8,685 nt of DNA from Vicinamibacteria bacterium (GCA_025938035.1 JAICQE010000177.1:1-8685); one strand, 5' to 3'. Positions 1 through 6,004 are shown, numbered from the stretch's first letter. A program made the numbers and translations. The notes: generated from the letters alone by a model not told the origin.

Positions 1-504
1 ATTCCTGACCCGGCAGCGGAGGTCGGCCACTGCGTCCATCGCATCGGCATGCACCCGTCGCGTCCGAACGTGCTGTTCATGCAGAAGCATTGGGACGTGA
101 TGCGGAGCGACAACGCCGGCGACCTCTGGACGGAAATCAGCGGCAACCTGCCGACCGACTTCGGCTTCGTGCTCGACGTGCATGCCCACGAGCCGGAAAC
201 GATCTATGTGGTGCCGATCAAGAGCGACTCCGAGCACTATCCGCCCGACGGAAAGCTGCGCGTCTATCGCAGCCGCAGCGGTGGAAACCAATGGGAACCG
301 TTGTCGAAGGGTCTGCCGCAGGAGAACTGCTACGTGAACATCCTGCGCGATGCGATGTCCGTGGACGGGCTCGATCCGTGCGGCATCTATTTCGGGACCA
401 CCGGTGGCCAGGTGTACGGATCGGCAAACGCCGGCGACAGCTGGAACGCGATCGTGCGCGATCTGCCGCCGGTGCTGTCGGTGGAGGTTCAGACACTCAA
501 ATGA
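1..504 (+). CDS. BNR/Asp-box repeat (sialidase-like beta-propeller) protein, C-terminal part
   Basis: The reading frame is open at the left edge, so only the last 167 residues are visible and the true start lies outside the window. Three Asp-box-like motifs of the S-x-[DN]-x-G-x-x-W type are seen: [16 protein letters not shown] and SANAGDSW. The visible spacing of about 48 to 55 residues fits blades of a beta-propeller of the BNR/YVTN/VPS10 superfamily. The last blade contains [14 protein letters not shown], typical of such propellers. Two Cys residues are visible between the second and third boxes. Family members are often called glycosyl hydrolases or sialidases, but the Asp boxes are structural and no sialidase active-site arginine cluster can be assigned here, so an enzymatic role is not supported. 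The stop codon overlaps the start of the next gene in an ATGA, which implies translational coupling to the beta-grasp protein downstream. Any signal peptide would be in the missing N-terminus. Confidence 0.85.
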   Translation: MPDPAAEVGHCVHRIGMHPSRPNVLFMQKHWDVMRSDNAGDLWTEISGNLPTDFGFVLDVHAHEPETIYVVPIKSDSEHYPPDGKLRVYRSRSGGNQWEPLSKGLPQENCYVNILRDAMSVDGLDPCGIYFGTTGGQVYGSANAGDSWNAIVRDLPPVLSVEVQTLK

Positions 505-797
505 TCCGCGTCGCGCTGCCGCAGCATCTGCAGACGCTCGCCCGTGTGGGCGCGGAGGTCGAACTCCAGGTGTCCGGCGCCGTGACGCAGCGCGCGGTGC
601 TCGACGCACTCGAATCGCGCTATCCGGTGCTGCGCGGGACCATTCGTGATCAGATGACGTTCAAGCGCCGCGCGTTCGTACGGTTCTACGCCTGCGAGGA
701 GGATCTCTCGCACGATCCTCCCGACACGCCATTGCCCGACCCTGTCGTCCGCGGCGTCGAGCCGTTCCTGATCATCGGCGCGCTGGCCGGCGGATGA
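501..797 (+). CDS. MoaD/ThiS-like beta-grasp (sulfur-carrier / ubiquitin-like) protein
   Basis: This is a 98-residue protein starting [10 protein letters not shown] and ending [10 protein letters not shown]. The terminal Gly-Gly is the hallmark of MoaD/ThiS sulfur carriers, where the last Gly is adenylated by an E1-like enzyme and turned into a thiocarboxylate. The layout fits the fold: N-terminal strand, a helix with [13 protein letters not shown] at about 32-44, a variable middle, then a final strand running into GG. It is slightly longer than MoaD (about 80 residues) and clearly longer than ThiS (about 65). The ATG at 501 is chosen because it overlaps the preceding stop in ATGA; the longer open frame upstream is only a shadow of the BNR gene. 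It also overlaps the next gene (SIR2) by ATGA. No MoaE, MoeB/ThiF, ThiG or JAMM protease gene is in view, so a role in molybdopterin or thiamine synthesis is not supported by context. Tungsten/molybdenum cofactor use elsewhere in the genome remains possible. Confidence 0.85.
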   Translation: MIRVALPQHLQTLARVGAEVELQVSGAVTQRAVLDALESRYPVLRGTIRDQMTFKRRAFVRFYACEEDLSHDPPDTPLPDPVVRGVEPFLIIGALAGG

Positions 798-1567
798 GCT
801 CGCTCGTCGAAACGGTCGCCGCCTGGGTGAATGCGGCGACCTCGATTGTGGCGCTGACCGGCGCCGGCATCTCGACGGAATCCGGCATCCCGGACTTCCG
901 CGGCCCGCAGGGCGTGTGGACACGCGATCCGAAAGCCGAGCGCTTGTCGAACATCCACCATTACATGACCGATCCCGACGTTCGAAAGCTGTCATGGCAG
1001 GGACGCATGAACCATCCCGCCTGGCAGGCCCGGCCGAATGCCGGCCACCGGGCGCTGGTGGCGCTCGAGCGGCGCGGGAAGCTGCGTGCTCTGGTGACGC
1101 AGAACATCGACGGACTGCACCAGGCCGCGGGCCACGAATCCGCTCGCGTCATCGAAGTGCACGGCACGATGCGCGACGTCATGTGCATGGCCTGCGGCTG
1201 GCGCGGGCCGGCCGGTCCGGTGCTCGACCGCGTGCGCGCCGGAGAAGCGGATCCGCCGTGCCGGACCTGTGGAGGCATTCTGAAGAGCGCCACCATTTCG
1301 TTCGGCCAGGCGCTCCTGCCCGAGGTGATTGATGCCGCCTCGCACGCCGCGCGGGAAGCCGACCTCATGCTCGCGGTAGGGACCAGCCTCCAGGTATATC
1401 CGATCGCCGGCCTCGTTCCGCTCGCCAAATCGTCCGGCGCACGGGTCGTCATCGTGAATGCGGAGCCGACGCCGTTCGACGACCTCGCCGACGCAGTGAT
1501 TCGTGCGCCGATCGGCGACGTGCTGCCGCAGATCTGTGCGGGCCGGGCTCCGGCGTCGGGTTGCTGA
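794..1567 (+). CDS. SIR2-family NAD-dependent protein deacylase
   Basis: This 257-residue protein has all the sirtuin landmarks. The NAD-binding [15 protein letters not shown] is at about 23-37, followed by GVW at 40-42. TQNIDGLH is at 102-109, and the catalytic His is H123 in EVHGTM. A structural zinc site is formed by CMAC (C131, C134) and CRTC (C156, C159). GTSLQVYP at 196-203 and NAEPTP at 222-227 complete the Rossmann fold. The enzyme should remove acetyl or other acyl groups from lysine, consuming NAD and releasing nicotinamide and O-acyl-ADP-ribose. The [13 protein letters not shown] block resembles sirtuins of the SIRT6/7-like and related bacterial groups more than the CobB type with its Y-x-x-R acyl-specificity pair; this subclass reading is from memory and tentative. 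The ATG at 794 overlaps the beta-grasp gene stop in ATGA, so the three genes from position 1 are probably one transcript. The length is normal and nothing appears damaged. Confidence 0.96.
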   Translation: MSSLVETVAAWVNAATSIVALTGAGISTESGIPDFRGPQGVWTRDPKAERLSNIHHYMTDPDVRKLSWQGRMNHPAWQARPNAGHRALVALERRGKLRALVTQNIDGLHQAAGHESARVIEVHGTMRDVMCMACGWRGPAGPVLDRVRAGEADPPCRTCGGILKSATISFGQALLPEVIDAASHAAREADLMLAVGTSLQVYPIAGLVPLAKSSGARVVIVNAEPTPFDDLADAVIRAPIGDVLPQICAGRAPASGC

Positions 1568-1584
1568 CCTGCGGGCGCGCGAGG

Positions 1585-1600
1585 TCCGGCTGACGCCGGA
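1585..1600. repeat. Short inverted repeat between sir2 and the DUF5655-like gene
   Basis: A perfect 6-bp stem (TCCGGC / GCCGGA) closes a four-base TGAC loop. It lies 17 bases after the SIR2 stop and ends 8 bases before a TACAAT -10-like box. There is no T-run after it, so it is a poor intrinsic terminator. Its place over the expected -35 and spacer region makes a small operator possible. The stem is short enough to be chance in GC-rich DNA. Confidence 0.35.
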
Positions 1601-1608
1601 ACACTACG

Positions 1609-1614
1609 TACAAT
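1609..1614 (+). promoter_or_regulatory. Candidate -10 box (TACAAT) for a leaderless transcript
   Basis: TACAAT matches the sigma-70 -10 consensus at five of six bases and stands out in very GC-rich surroundings. It ends 7 bases before the ATG at 1622, so transcription would begin at or next to the start codon. No Shine-Dalgarno sequence exists between them, which is consistent with leaderless translation. No convincing -35 box is present at 15 to 18 bases upstream, so the call rests on the -10 alone. Confidence 0.45.
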
Positions 1615-1621
1615 CCGTCCG

Positions 1622-2092
1622 ATGGCCACGGGATGGGAGTGCTACCACTGCAAGCAATGGGTGGAGAAAGGTGCGCCGCACGACTGCTGGACGACGACGG
1701 AAGCGGCGTTGACGGCGGACCTGTCCGAGGACCTGCGTGAGGCCTGGGAGCGGCTGCGCGAGACGGCGGTCGAGTTTGGCGAACAGCGCATCTACGCGTC
1801 CCACCACTCGATCATGTTCTCGCGCAAGGCGTGCTACTTCTTCGTCCGTCCCAAACGGAACTTCCTCGAGGTCTGCGTGTTTCTTCCGCGCACGCTCAAG
1901 GCTCCCCAGGTTCGCCGGATCGTAGGGGCCTCGAAAGCAAAAGTTGCGCACCTGATCCAGGTCCGCCACCGGGACGAGGTCGAAGCGCCGGTTACCGACT
2001 GGTTGCACGAAGCCTACGAGTTCGCGGCGCCGGCGAAGGCCGTCCCGGCAAGGAAAAAGAAGGCCGCGCGGAAAACCGCCAAAAAGAGGTAG
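1622..2092 (+). CDS. DUF5655-like protein with Cys/His N-terminus and Lys-rich tail
   Basis: This is a 156-residue, probably cytoplasmic protein without signal peptide or membrane segment. The N-terminus carries C7-x2-C10-x9-H20-x-C22, a possible zinc knuckle. Residues about 35-135 resemble the DUF5655 domain, with a helix beginning LREAWERLRE, the strand pair around IYASHHSIMFSRKACYFFVRP, and a terminal region with H-x-I-x-V followed by DWLHEAYEF. The last 20 residues are a Lys/Ala/Arg tail (RKKKAARKTAKKR), like histone H1-type tails on some bacterial DNA-binding proteins, which suggests nucleic-acid contact. The domain's function is not known to me, so no activity is proposed. The ATG at 1622 is chosen for its spacing to the TACAAT box; there is no ribosome binding site. 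It stands 54 bases after sir2 and 37 bases before the SRPBCC gene. The family assignment is by pattern recall and is moderately sure. Confidence 0.8.
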   Translation: MATGWECYHCKQWVEKGAPHDCWTTTEAALTADLSEDLREAWERLRETAVEFGEQRIYASHHSIMFSRKACYFFVRPKRNFLEVCVFLPRTLKAPQVRRIVGASKAKVAHLIQVRHRDEVEAPVTDWLHEAYEFAAPAKAVPARKKKAARKTAKKR

Positions 2093-2118
2093 GCTCACCA
2101 CTCGTCAGCAATACATCT

Positions 2119-2123
2119 GGAGG
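2119..2123 (+). promoter_or_regulatory. Shine-Dalgarno site for the SRPBCC gene
   Basis: GGAGG lies 6 bases before the ATG at 2130. It is one of only two strong ribosome binding sites in the window and it fixes this start. The preceding gene has none, so the two neighbours use different initiation modes. Confidence 0.8.
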
Positions 2124-2129
2124 CATCAC

Positions 2130-2729
2130 ATGAGGAATCGATTCCTGGGCGTCTTCTGTACCGCCGTTGCCATCATCGCCGCAGGCGTCGCAGCTGGAGC
2201 GCAGGCACCTGCCGCAGGCGCGCCGGCACCGGCACAGAGCGTCGCGGTCGCCAACCCGACCTACACGAGCATCGTGCTGGAGATTGCGGTGAATCGCCCG
2301 GCAGCGGAGGTCTGGAAACGTGTCGGCAAGTACTGCGACATTGGCGAGTGGATGCGCATCCCATGCACGATCACCGCCGGCAAGGACGGAGAAGTCGGCG
2401 CCGTCCGATCGGTCGTCAACGAAGTGCTCGTTGGAAAGACCGAGCTGTCGTACACCTACACGCAGCCGGTACGCGAAGGGCGGCCATACGATCTGTACCA
2501 CGGCACGCTCGAGGCGCGCCCCGTGACCGCGACGACGTCGAAGCTGATTTATACGCTGATGTTCGACAACTCGATGCTGGCTGATGACGCCGCCCGCGAG
2601 CGCAACAAGGCGCAGCGGACGGCGACGTTCACGACGGCGCTCGAGAACATGAAGACCCTCGCCGAGGGCGGCACGCTGGCACCGGCGCCACCCCGTGGCG
2701 GCGGCGGCGGACGCGGACGAGGAAACTGA
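2130..2729 (+). CDS. Secreted SRPBCC (START/polyketide-cyclase-like) family protein
   Basis: This is a 199-residue protein. Residues 1-26 form a signal peptide: basic MRNR, a hydrophobic stretch, then a likely AxA cleavage after A24-Q-A26. An Ala/Pro linker follows to about 37. Residues about 43-178 fit the helix-grip SRPBCC fold. A first strand SIVLEIAVNRPAAEVWKRV is followed by GEWMRIPCT, the G-x-V-G-x-x-R turn (GEVGAVRSV at 87-95), a Y-rich strand ELSYTYTQ and a long C-terminal helix ending ALENMKTLAEG. Members bind hydrophobic ligands in a deep cavity; the ligand here is unknown. C69 and C79 could form a disulfide after export. The tail is Pro then Gly/Arg-rich (RGGGGGRGRGN), a feature I associate with secreted acidobacterial proteins. 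It may share a transcript with the gene upstream (37-base gap). No terminator is visible after it. Confidence 0.85.
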   Translation: MRNRFLGVFCTAVAIIAAGVAAGAQAPAAGAPAPAQSVAVANPTYTSIVLEIAVNRPAAEVWKRVGKYCDIGEWMRIPCTITAGKDGEVGAVRSVVNEVLVGKTELSYTYTQPVREGRPYDLYHGTLEARPVTATTSKLIYTLMFDNSMLADDAARERNKAQRTATFTTALENMKTLAEGGTLAPAPPRGGGGGRGRGN

Positions 2730-2746
2730 GATTTCACCAACGGATC

Positions 2747-2752
2747 TGTAAT
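2747..2752 (+). promoter_or_regulatory. Weak candidate -10 box (TGTAAT) before the pseudokinase gene
   Basis: TGTAAT matches the -10 consensus at five of six bases and lies 18 bases after the SRPBCC stop. No recognisable -35 hexamer is at the right distance. If real, it would give a leader of about 120 bases before the ATG at 2879, containing the repeated hairpins described for that region. Confidence 0.25.
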
Positions 2753-2801
2753 CGCGTCACATATCGACACACTTAGGCCGCGGTGCCGCGGCGTGAATTC
2801 C

Positions 2802-2897
2802 GTGGCACTGCCGCGCACCGCCGTGCAGAACGGCCGGTGGCGACTTCGGGTACGGAAGTGGCACTCGGCTGCACCGCTATGAGTGCAGCCGGAACGG
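2802..2897. repeat. Two related 40-base units in the pseudokinase leader
   Basis: Unit 1 begins at 2802 and unit 2 at 2858, a period of 56 bases. Both begin GTGGCACT, continue with a C/G-rich stretch into GCACCGC, and then carry GTGCAG a few bases later, ending in CCGG-rich sequence. The second unit contains the clean hairpin at 2866-2891, while the first forms only a short GCAC/GTGC stem. The repetition outside an obvious coding signal suggests duplicated regulatory or structural DNA rather than chance. The match is imperfect and was aligned by eye. Confidence 0.45.
2866..2891 (+). promoter_or_regulatory. Hairpin with the proposed start codon in its loop
   Basis: CGGCTGCAC pairs perfectly over 9 bp with GTGCAGCCG, leaving an 8-base loop CGCTATGA. 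The ATG at 2879-2881 is in the loop. The arms and the first four loop bases match a second hairpin at 5901-5927, with a T-A pair here replaced by C-G there, which is compensatory. An alternative stem GCACTC/GAGTGC (2861-2866 with 2881-2886) would instead bury the ATG, so two folds are conceivable. Confidence 0.55.
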
Positions 2898-4945
2898 CTT
2901 TTCAGGACGGTTTGGGCGAGCGCCGTCAGACGACGGGCGCGGGAAATCAGCTCCTCGATCTGGTGGTCGTCCACGAATCGCTCGGTGGCGTCGCCGGGTT
3001 CGAGGCAGCGCTACGCCAACGGGCGGGAGAGGTCGCATCGTTCCAGCACGCGGCGTTCCCGCGCCTCAAGGGCGTGGGTCGTCTCTCCAAACCCCCCTCA
3101 CGAATCGTTGTCGCCACTGACCACGTGTCAGGCGTCCGGTTATCGGACCTGCTGGCCATCGCCGAGCGCCGTCTGATTCCGCTCGAATACGACGGCGCGA
3201 TCGGCGTGATTCGGCAGCTCCTCGATGCCGCCGCCGCGCTGCACCAATCGGTGCCGCAGGCGAGCCACGGCGCCCTCGCCCCCGAGCGTCTGATGGTCGC
3301 GTCCGACGCGCGGCTGATCGTTGCCGATTACGTGTTCGGCTCCGCGATCGAACGCCTTGGATACGACCAGGAGCGCTGCTGGAGAGAGCTGCGCGTGGCC
3401 CTCCCGCTGGTTGACGGCAAGACCACGAGCGATCGCCGCGCAGACGTCGTGCAGATCGGCGTCGTCGCGCTGTCGCTGCTGCTCGGCCGGCTGCTGAACG
3501 AGGACGAATACCCCGGCGGCATCGGCGACATGATCGAAGGACTCAATGCGGTTTCGCCGAATGGCCTCGAGATGCTGCCGTCGGAGACGAAGTCCTGGCT
3601 CCGCCGCGCGCTGCGCGTGGACAGCGATCGCAGCTTCGCCACGGCCATCGAGGCCAAGGCCGAATTCGAGAAGACCATCAAGGTCAACGACGTTCGCGCC
3701 AGAGCGGTCCTGACCGCGTTTCTGACCGAGTGCCAGACGTTTGGAAAGGGCACGGCGTCCGCCGCTGCCTCCGCGACGGCGCCAGCCGCCCAGACGGCCG
3801 CGGCGGCCTCGTTTGCGCCGAAGAAAGCCGAGAACCCGCTCGATTCGTTCGCGCCGTCCAGGCCGGCGGCTGCCACGTCGGCGCCAAAGACGCCCGTGTT
3901 CACTCCAATCGCGCCGTCGGCGCCGTCCGTCACGTCCCAGAAGCGGGACGACGAGCCCGCACTGCAGGTGCGGCGGCGGATTCCATTCTGGAATTCCGAA
4001 TGGCGGAACCGGGTTGCGATCGCGGCCGCCATTCTCGTGGCAGTCGCCACTGCGGGGGTCTTCGCCATAAAGAGTTATGCGCGCGTGCCGCCGACCGGCA
4101 TGCTCGTGGTGAACACCAATCCCGATGGCGTTCAGGTGTTCATCGACGGCAGGAAGCGCGGAATGACGCCGCTCACGCTGGAACTTCCAACCGGCGATCA
4201 CAAGCTCGAGCTGACGCTGGGCGATCAGACGCGCGCCATTCCGGTGAAGATCACGCAAGGCGGGCAGGTCTCGCAGTTCGTCGAGCTGCCGGCCGTCACC
4301 GCGGCGGACGGAAAGCTGAACATCCGCACCGATCCGCCGGGAGCAACCGTGACCATCGACGGCCAGCGCCGTGGCGTCTCGCCCCTCCTGATTGAAGGAC
4401 TGACGCCAGGCACGCACGTCGTCGGTCTGCAGAACACGCTCAGCTCGGTCACCGAGCAGGTCACGATCCAGGCCGGCGCGACGGCATCGCTGGTCGTTCC
4501 GTTGTCGGCGCCGCAGGGCGTCCCGGTCTCCGGATGGGTGTCCGTGAACTCGCCTGTCGAGATGCAGTTGTTCGAGGACGGCCGCCTGGTCGGCAGCAGC
4601 CGCAGCGACCGCGTCATGATGTCGGTCGGCGATCACAGCCTGCAACTCGTCAACGAGACGCTTGGTTATCGCCTGAGCCGCACCGTGAACGTGGCGCCCG
4701 GCCGCGTGACGTCGATGCGTATCGATCCGCCGAAGGGAACGCTGGCGCTGAACGCCTCGCCCTGGGCAGAGGTCTGGGTCGACGGCGACCGCGTCGGCGA
4801 TACGCCGATGGGCAACATCTCGCTCCAGATTGGCAGCCACGATGTGCTCTTCCGGCATCCGGAACTCGGTGAGCAACGGCACACCGTCACCGTCACGATG
4901 AACGGTCCCGCGCGCCTCAGCGTGGACATGAGGAAACGGCAGTGA
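2879..4945 (+). CDS. Membrane-anchored pseudokinase with four PEGA repeats
   Basis: This 688-residue protein (from ATG 2879) has a kinase-like N-terminal domain at about 30-265: an alphaC-like helix at 41-58, the hinge VATDHVSG at 78-85, a catalytic-loop equivalent SHGALAPER at 129-137, ADYVFG at 149-154 and an alphaF-like DVVQIGVVALSLL from D189. Compared with HRDLKPEN and DFG, the catalytic Asp is Ala132, the Lys is Ala134, the Asn is Arg137, and DFG reads DYV. I see no VAIK lysine or glycine loop, so it should not phosphorylate. An Ala/Pro linker (292-358) and basic segment lead to one membrane helix (about 378-396). Four PEGA repeats follow outside (407-470, 478-542, 552-616, 620-684) with IDG or VDG turns; the third is degenerate. 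The start is uncertain: ATG 2879 lacks a Shine-Dalgarno, GTG 2783 would add 32 low-complexity residues, and TTG 2912 is also in frame. Its stop overlaps the next gene in GTGA. Confidence 0.88.
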   Translation: MSAAGTAFQDGLGERRQTTGAGNQLLDLVVVHESLGGVAGFEAALRQRAGEVASFQHAAFPRLKGVGRLSKPPSRIVVATDHVSGVRLSDLLAIAERRLIPLEYDGAIGVIRQLLDAAAALHQSVPQASHGALAPERLMVASDARLIVADYVFGSAIERLGYDQERCWRELRVALPLVDGKTTSDRRADVVQIGVVALSLLLGRLLNEDEYPGGIGDMIEGLNAVSPNGLEMLPSETKSWLRRALRVDSDRSFATAIEAKAEFEKTIKVNDVRARAVLTAFLTECQTFGKGTASAAASATAPAAQTAAAASFAPKKAENPLDSFAPSRPAAATSAPKTPVFTPIAPSAPSVTSQKRDDEPALQVRRRIPFWNSEWRNRVAIAAAILVAVATAGVFAIKSYARVPPTGMLVVNTNPDGVQVFIDGRKRGMTPLTLELPTGDHKLELTLGDQTRAIPVKITQGGQVSQFVELPAVTAADGKLNIRTDPPGATVTIDGQRRGVSPLLIEGLTPGTHVVGLQNTLSSVTEQVTIQAGATASLVVPLSAPQGVPVSGWVSVNSPVEMQLFEDGRLVGSSRSDRVMMSVGDHSLQLVNETLGYRLSRTVNVAPGRVTSMRIDPPKGTLALNASPWAEVWVDGDRVGDTPMGNISLQIGSHDVLFRHPELGEQRHTVTVTMNGPARLSVDMRKRQ

Positions 4946-5877
4946 AACGCAGACTTGCGCTCTCCGTGATGTTTGGATTCGTAGCGCTCGTGTGCGCGGC
5001 CGCACCCGCACAGGCGCAGCCGTCGCTCGGCAAGGCGAAGGAGCTCTACGCGGCAGCCAATTACGACGAAGCGTTGACGATGTTCAACACGCTCGGGTCG
5101 GGACTGTCCGGCGACAGCGCGCATACGGAAGACGCTGCCACGATTGCGATGTACCGGGTGCTCTGCCTGGTGGCTGTCGGGCGCAACGCCGAAGTCGACG
5201 CGGCCATCGATCGGCTCGTGTCACAGCATCCGCTCTATCGGCCGCCGTCAGACGAGCTCTCTCCGAAGATCAGGACGGCGGTCAGCACCGCCCGCGTCCG
5301 TGTACTGCCGGCGCTGGTGCAGCGGCGTTACGAGGAAAGCAAGACGGCGTACGACCGTGGTGAGTTCGCCAGCGCGAGCGTCGGTTTCAAGTGGGTGCTG
5401 AGCGCACTTTCCGACCCGGACATTTCGCCTCTGGCCAACCAGCCGCCGCTGCTGGACATCAAGACGCTTGCTGCAGGCTTCGTCGACCTGAGCGCCAAGG
5501 CGCTCGCGCCGCCGCCGCCGCCGAAGGTGTCGCTGACCCCTGCGACGGTGGCGCCGCCGCGCGATTTCAAGCGAGTGTTTACGAGCGAGGATTCGGATGC
5601 CGTGGCGCCCGTGACCGTGCGCCAGAACATGCCGCGGTTTCCCGGAACCCTGACGACCCCGGCCGCGGGTGTCATCGAGTTGATCATCGACGCCACCGGC
5701 GCGGTGGAGACGGTGCGGATGCTCGAATCGGTTCACCCGCAATACGACTCGCTCGTCCTGTCCGCCGCCAAACGGTGGCAGTACCAGCCGGCGCACGTCG
5801 CGGGGACGAATGTGCGGTATCTGAAGCGCATTCAGATCAGCCTGGCGCCGGACCCGTCGTCGTCCAGGCGCCCGTAA
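4942..5877 (+). CDS. Secreted helical protein with C-terminal TonB domain
   Basis: This is a 311-residue protein starting with GTG that overlaps the pseudokinase stop in GTGA. A clear signal peptide (MKRRLALSVM to about AQA at 23-25) predicts export with cleavage, so unlike classical TonB there is no permanent inner-membrane anchor. Residues 28-185 are helical and TPR-like (KAKELYAAANYDEALTMF; later YEESKTAYDRGEFASASVGF). A Pro-rich hinge (190-206) follows. Residues about 224-302 match the TonB C-terminal fold, with P-R-F-P-G, GVIELIIDATGAVETVRML, then AAKRWQYQPA with the diagnostic W279-x-Y-x-P-A, and a final strand KRIQISL. TonB C-terminal domains normally touch outer-membrane partners through the TonB box. 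Here the domain may instead act as a periplasmic binding module working with the PEGA repeats of the upstream protein. No ExbB, ExbD or TonB-dependent receptor lies in the window. Confidence 0.88.
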   Translation: MKRRLALSVMFGFVALVCAAAPAQAQPSLGKAKELYAAANYDEALTMFNTLGSGLSGDSAHTEDAATIAMYRVLCLVAVGRNAEVDAAIDRLVSQHPLYRPPSDELSPKIRTAVSTARVRVLPALVQRRYEESKTAYDRGEFASASVGFKWVLSALSDPDISPLANQPPLLDIKTLAAGFVDLSAKALAPPPPPKVSLTPATVAPPRDFKRVFTSEDSDAVAPVTVRQNMPRFPGTLTTPAAGVIELIIDATGAVETVRMLESVHPQYDSLVLSAAKRWQYQPAHVAGTNVRYLKRIQISLAPDPSSSRRP

Positions 5878-5891
5878 GCACGCACGGTTAC

Positions 5892-5936
5892 ATCCGGCGT
5901 CGGCCGCACCGCTCTAAAGTGCGGCCGGCGCCGGAT
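5892..5936. repeat. Long intergenic hairpin, 18-bp stem
   Basis: The arm 5892-5909 (ATCCGGCGTCGGCCGCAC) pairs with 5919-5936 over 18 positions with one T-G wobble, around a 9-base loop CGCTCTAAA. It begins 15 bases after the TonB-C gene stop. It is followed by CTCCTGTCC and not a T-run, so it could protect the 3' end of the transcript or bind a protein rather than terminate by itself. Its core 5901-5927 matches the hairpin at 2866-2891 with a compensatory pair change, so it belongs to a small repeat family in this locus. Confidence 0.75.
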
Positions 5937-5966
5937 CTCCTGTCCTGACCTGACCCGCTAAGCTCT

Positions 5967-6004
5967 GCAACGCAACCTCTTCCTTAATTTGCGTCGCCGT
6001 TTTT
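5967..6004 (+). terminator. Candidate intrinsic terminator after the pseudokinase/TonB-C unit
   Basis: GCAACGCAA (5967-5975) pairs with TTGCGTCGC (5989-5997) at eight of nine positions around a 13-base loop. Two bases later a run of five T (6000-6004) follows. This is the only hairpin in the window with a T-run behind it on the coding side. The loop is long and the stem only moderately stable, so termination may be partial or helped by the 5892-5936 hairpin. Confidence 0.5.

Noticed and set aside
90..500. Longer upstream extension of the beta-grasp gene
   Set aside because: The extension translates to Arg-rich shadow sequence of the BNR gene. The ATG at 501 in the ATGA overlap gives a normal MoaD-like protein.
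1..504. Calling the first gene an active sialidase
   Set aside because: Only structural Asp-box motifs are visible. The catalytic Arg triad and nucleophile Tyr cannot be identified in the partial sequence.
961..1629. Minus-strand open frame opposite the sirtuin gene
   Set aside because: It is a shadow frame; the plus strand carries all sirtuin motifs.
2778..2791. CCGCGG repeated around TG
   Set aside because: This is a short self-complementary GC motif, common by chance at this base composition, and it has no clear positional meaning.
2803..2875. Sigma-54-like sites (TGGCAC at 2803 and 2859 followed by GC)
   Set aside because: In both, the spacing from GG to GC is 11 and not the strict 12 bases, and the -12 element is poor. 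A start from the second site would fall at the ATG itself.
2783..2878. GTG at 2783 as start of the pseudokinase
   Set aside because: The added 32 residues are low complexity, third-position GC is lower there than in the gene body, no Shine-Dalgarno precedes it, and the stretch holds repeated DNA. It cannot be fully excluded.
3140..5011. Very long minus-strand open frame (623 codons) opposite the pseudokinase gene
   Set aside because: Its translation is Arg/His/Gly-rich with no domain pattern. It is the expected antisense shadow of a high-GC3 gene whose own frame encodes clear PEGA repeats.
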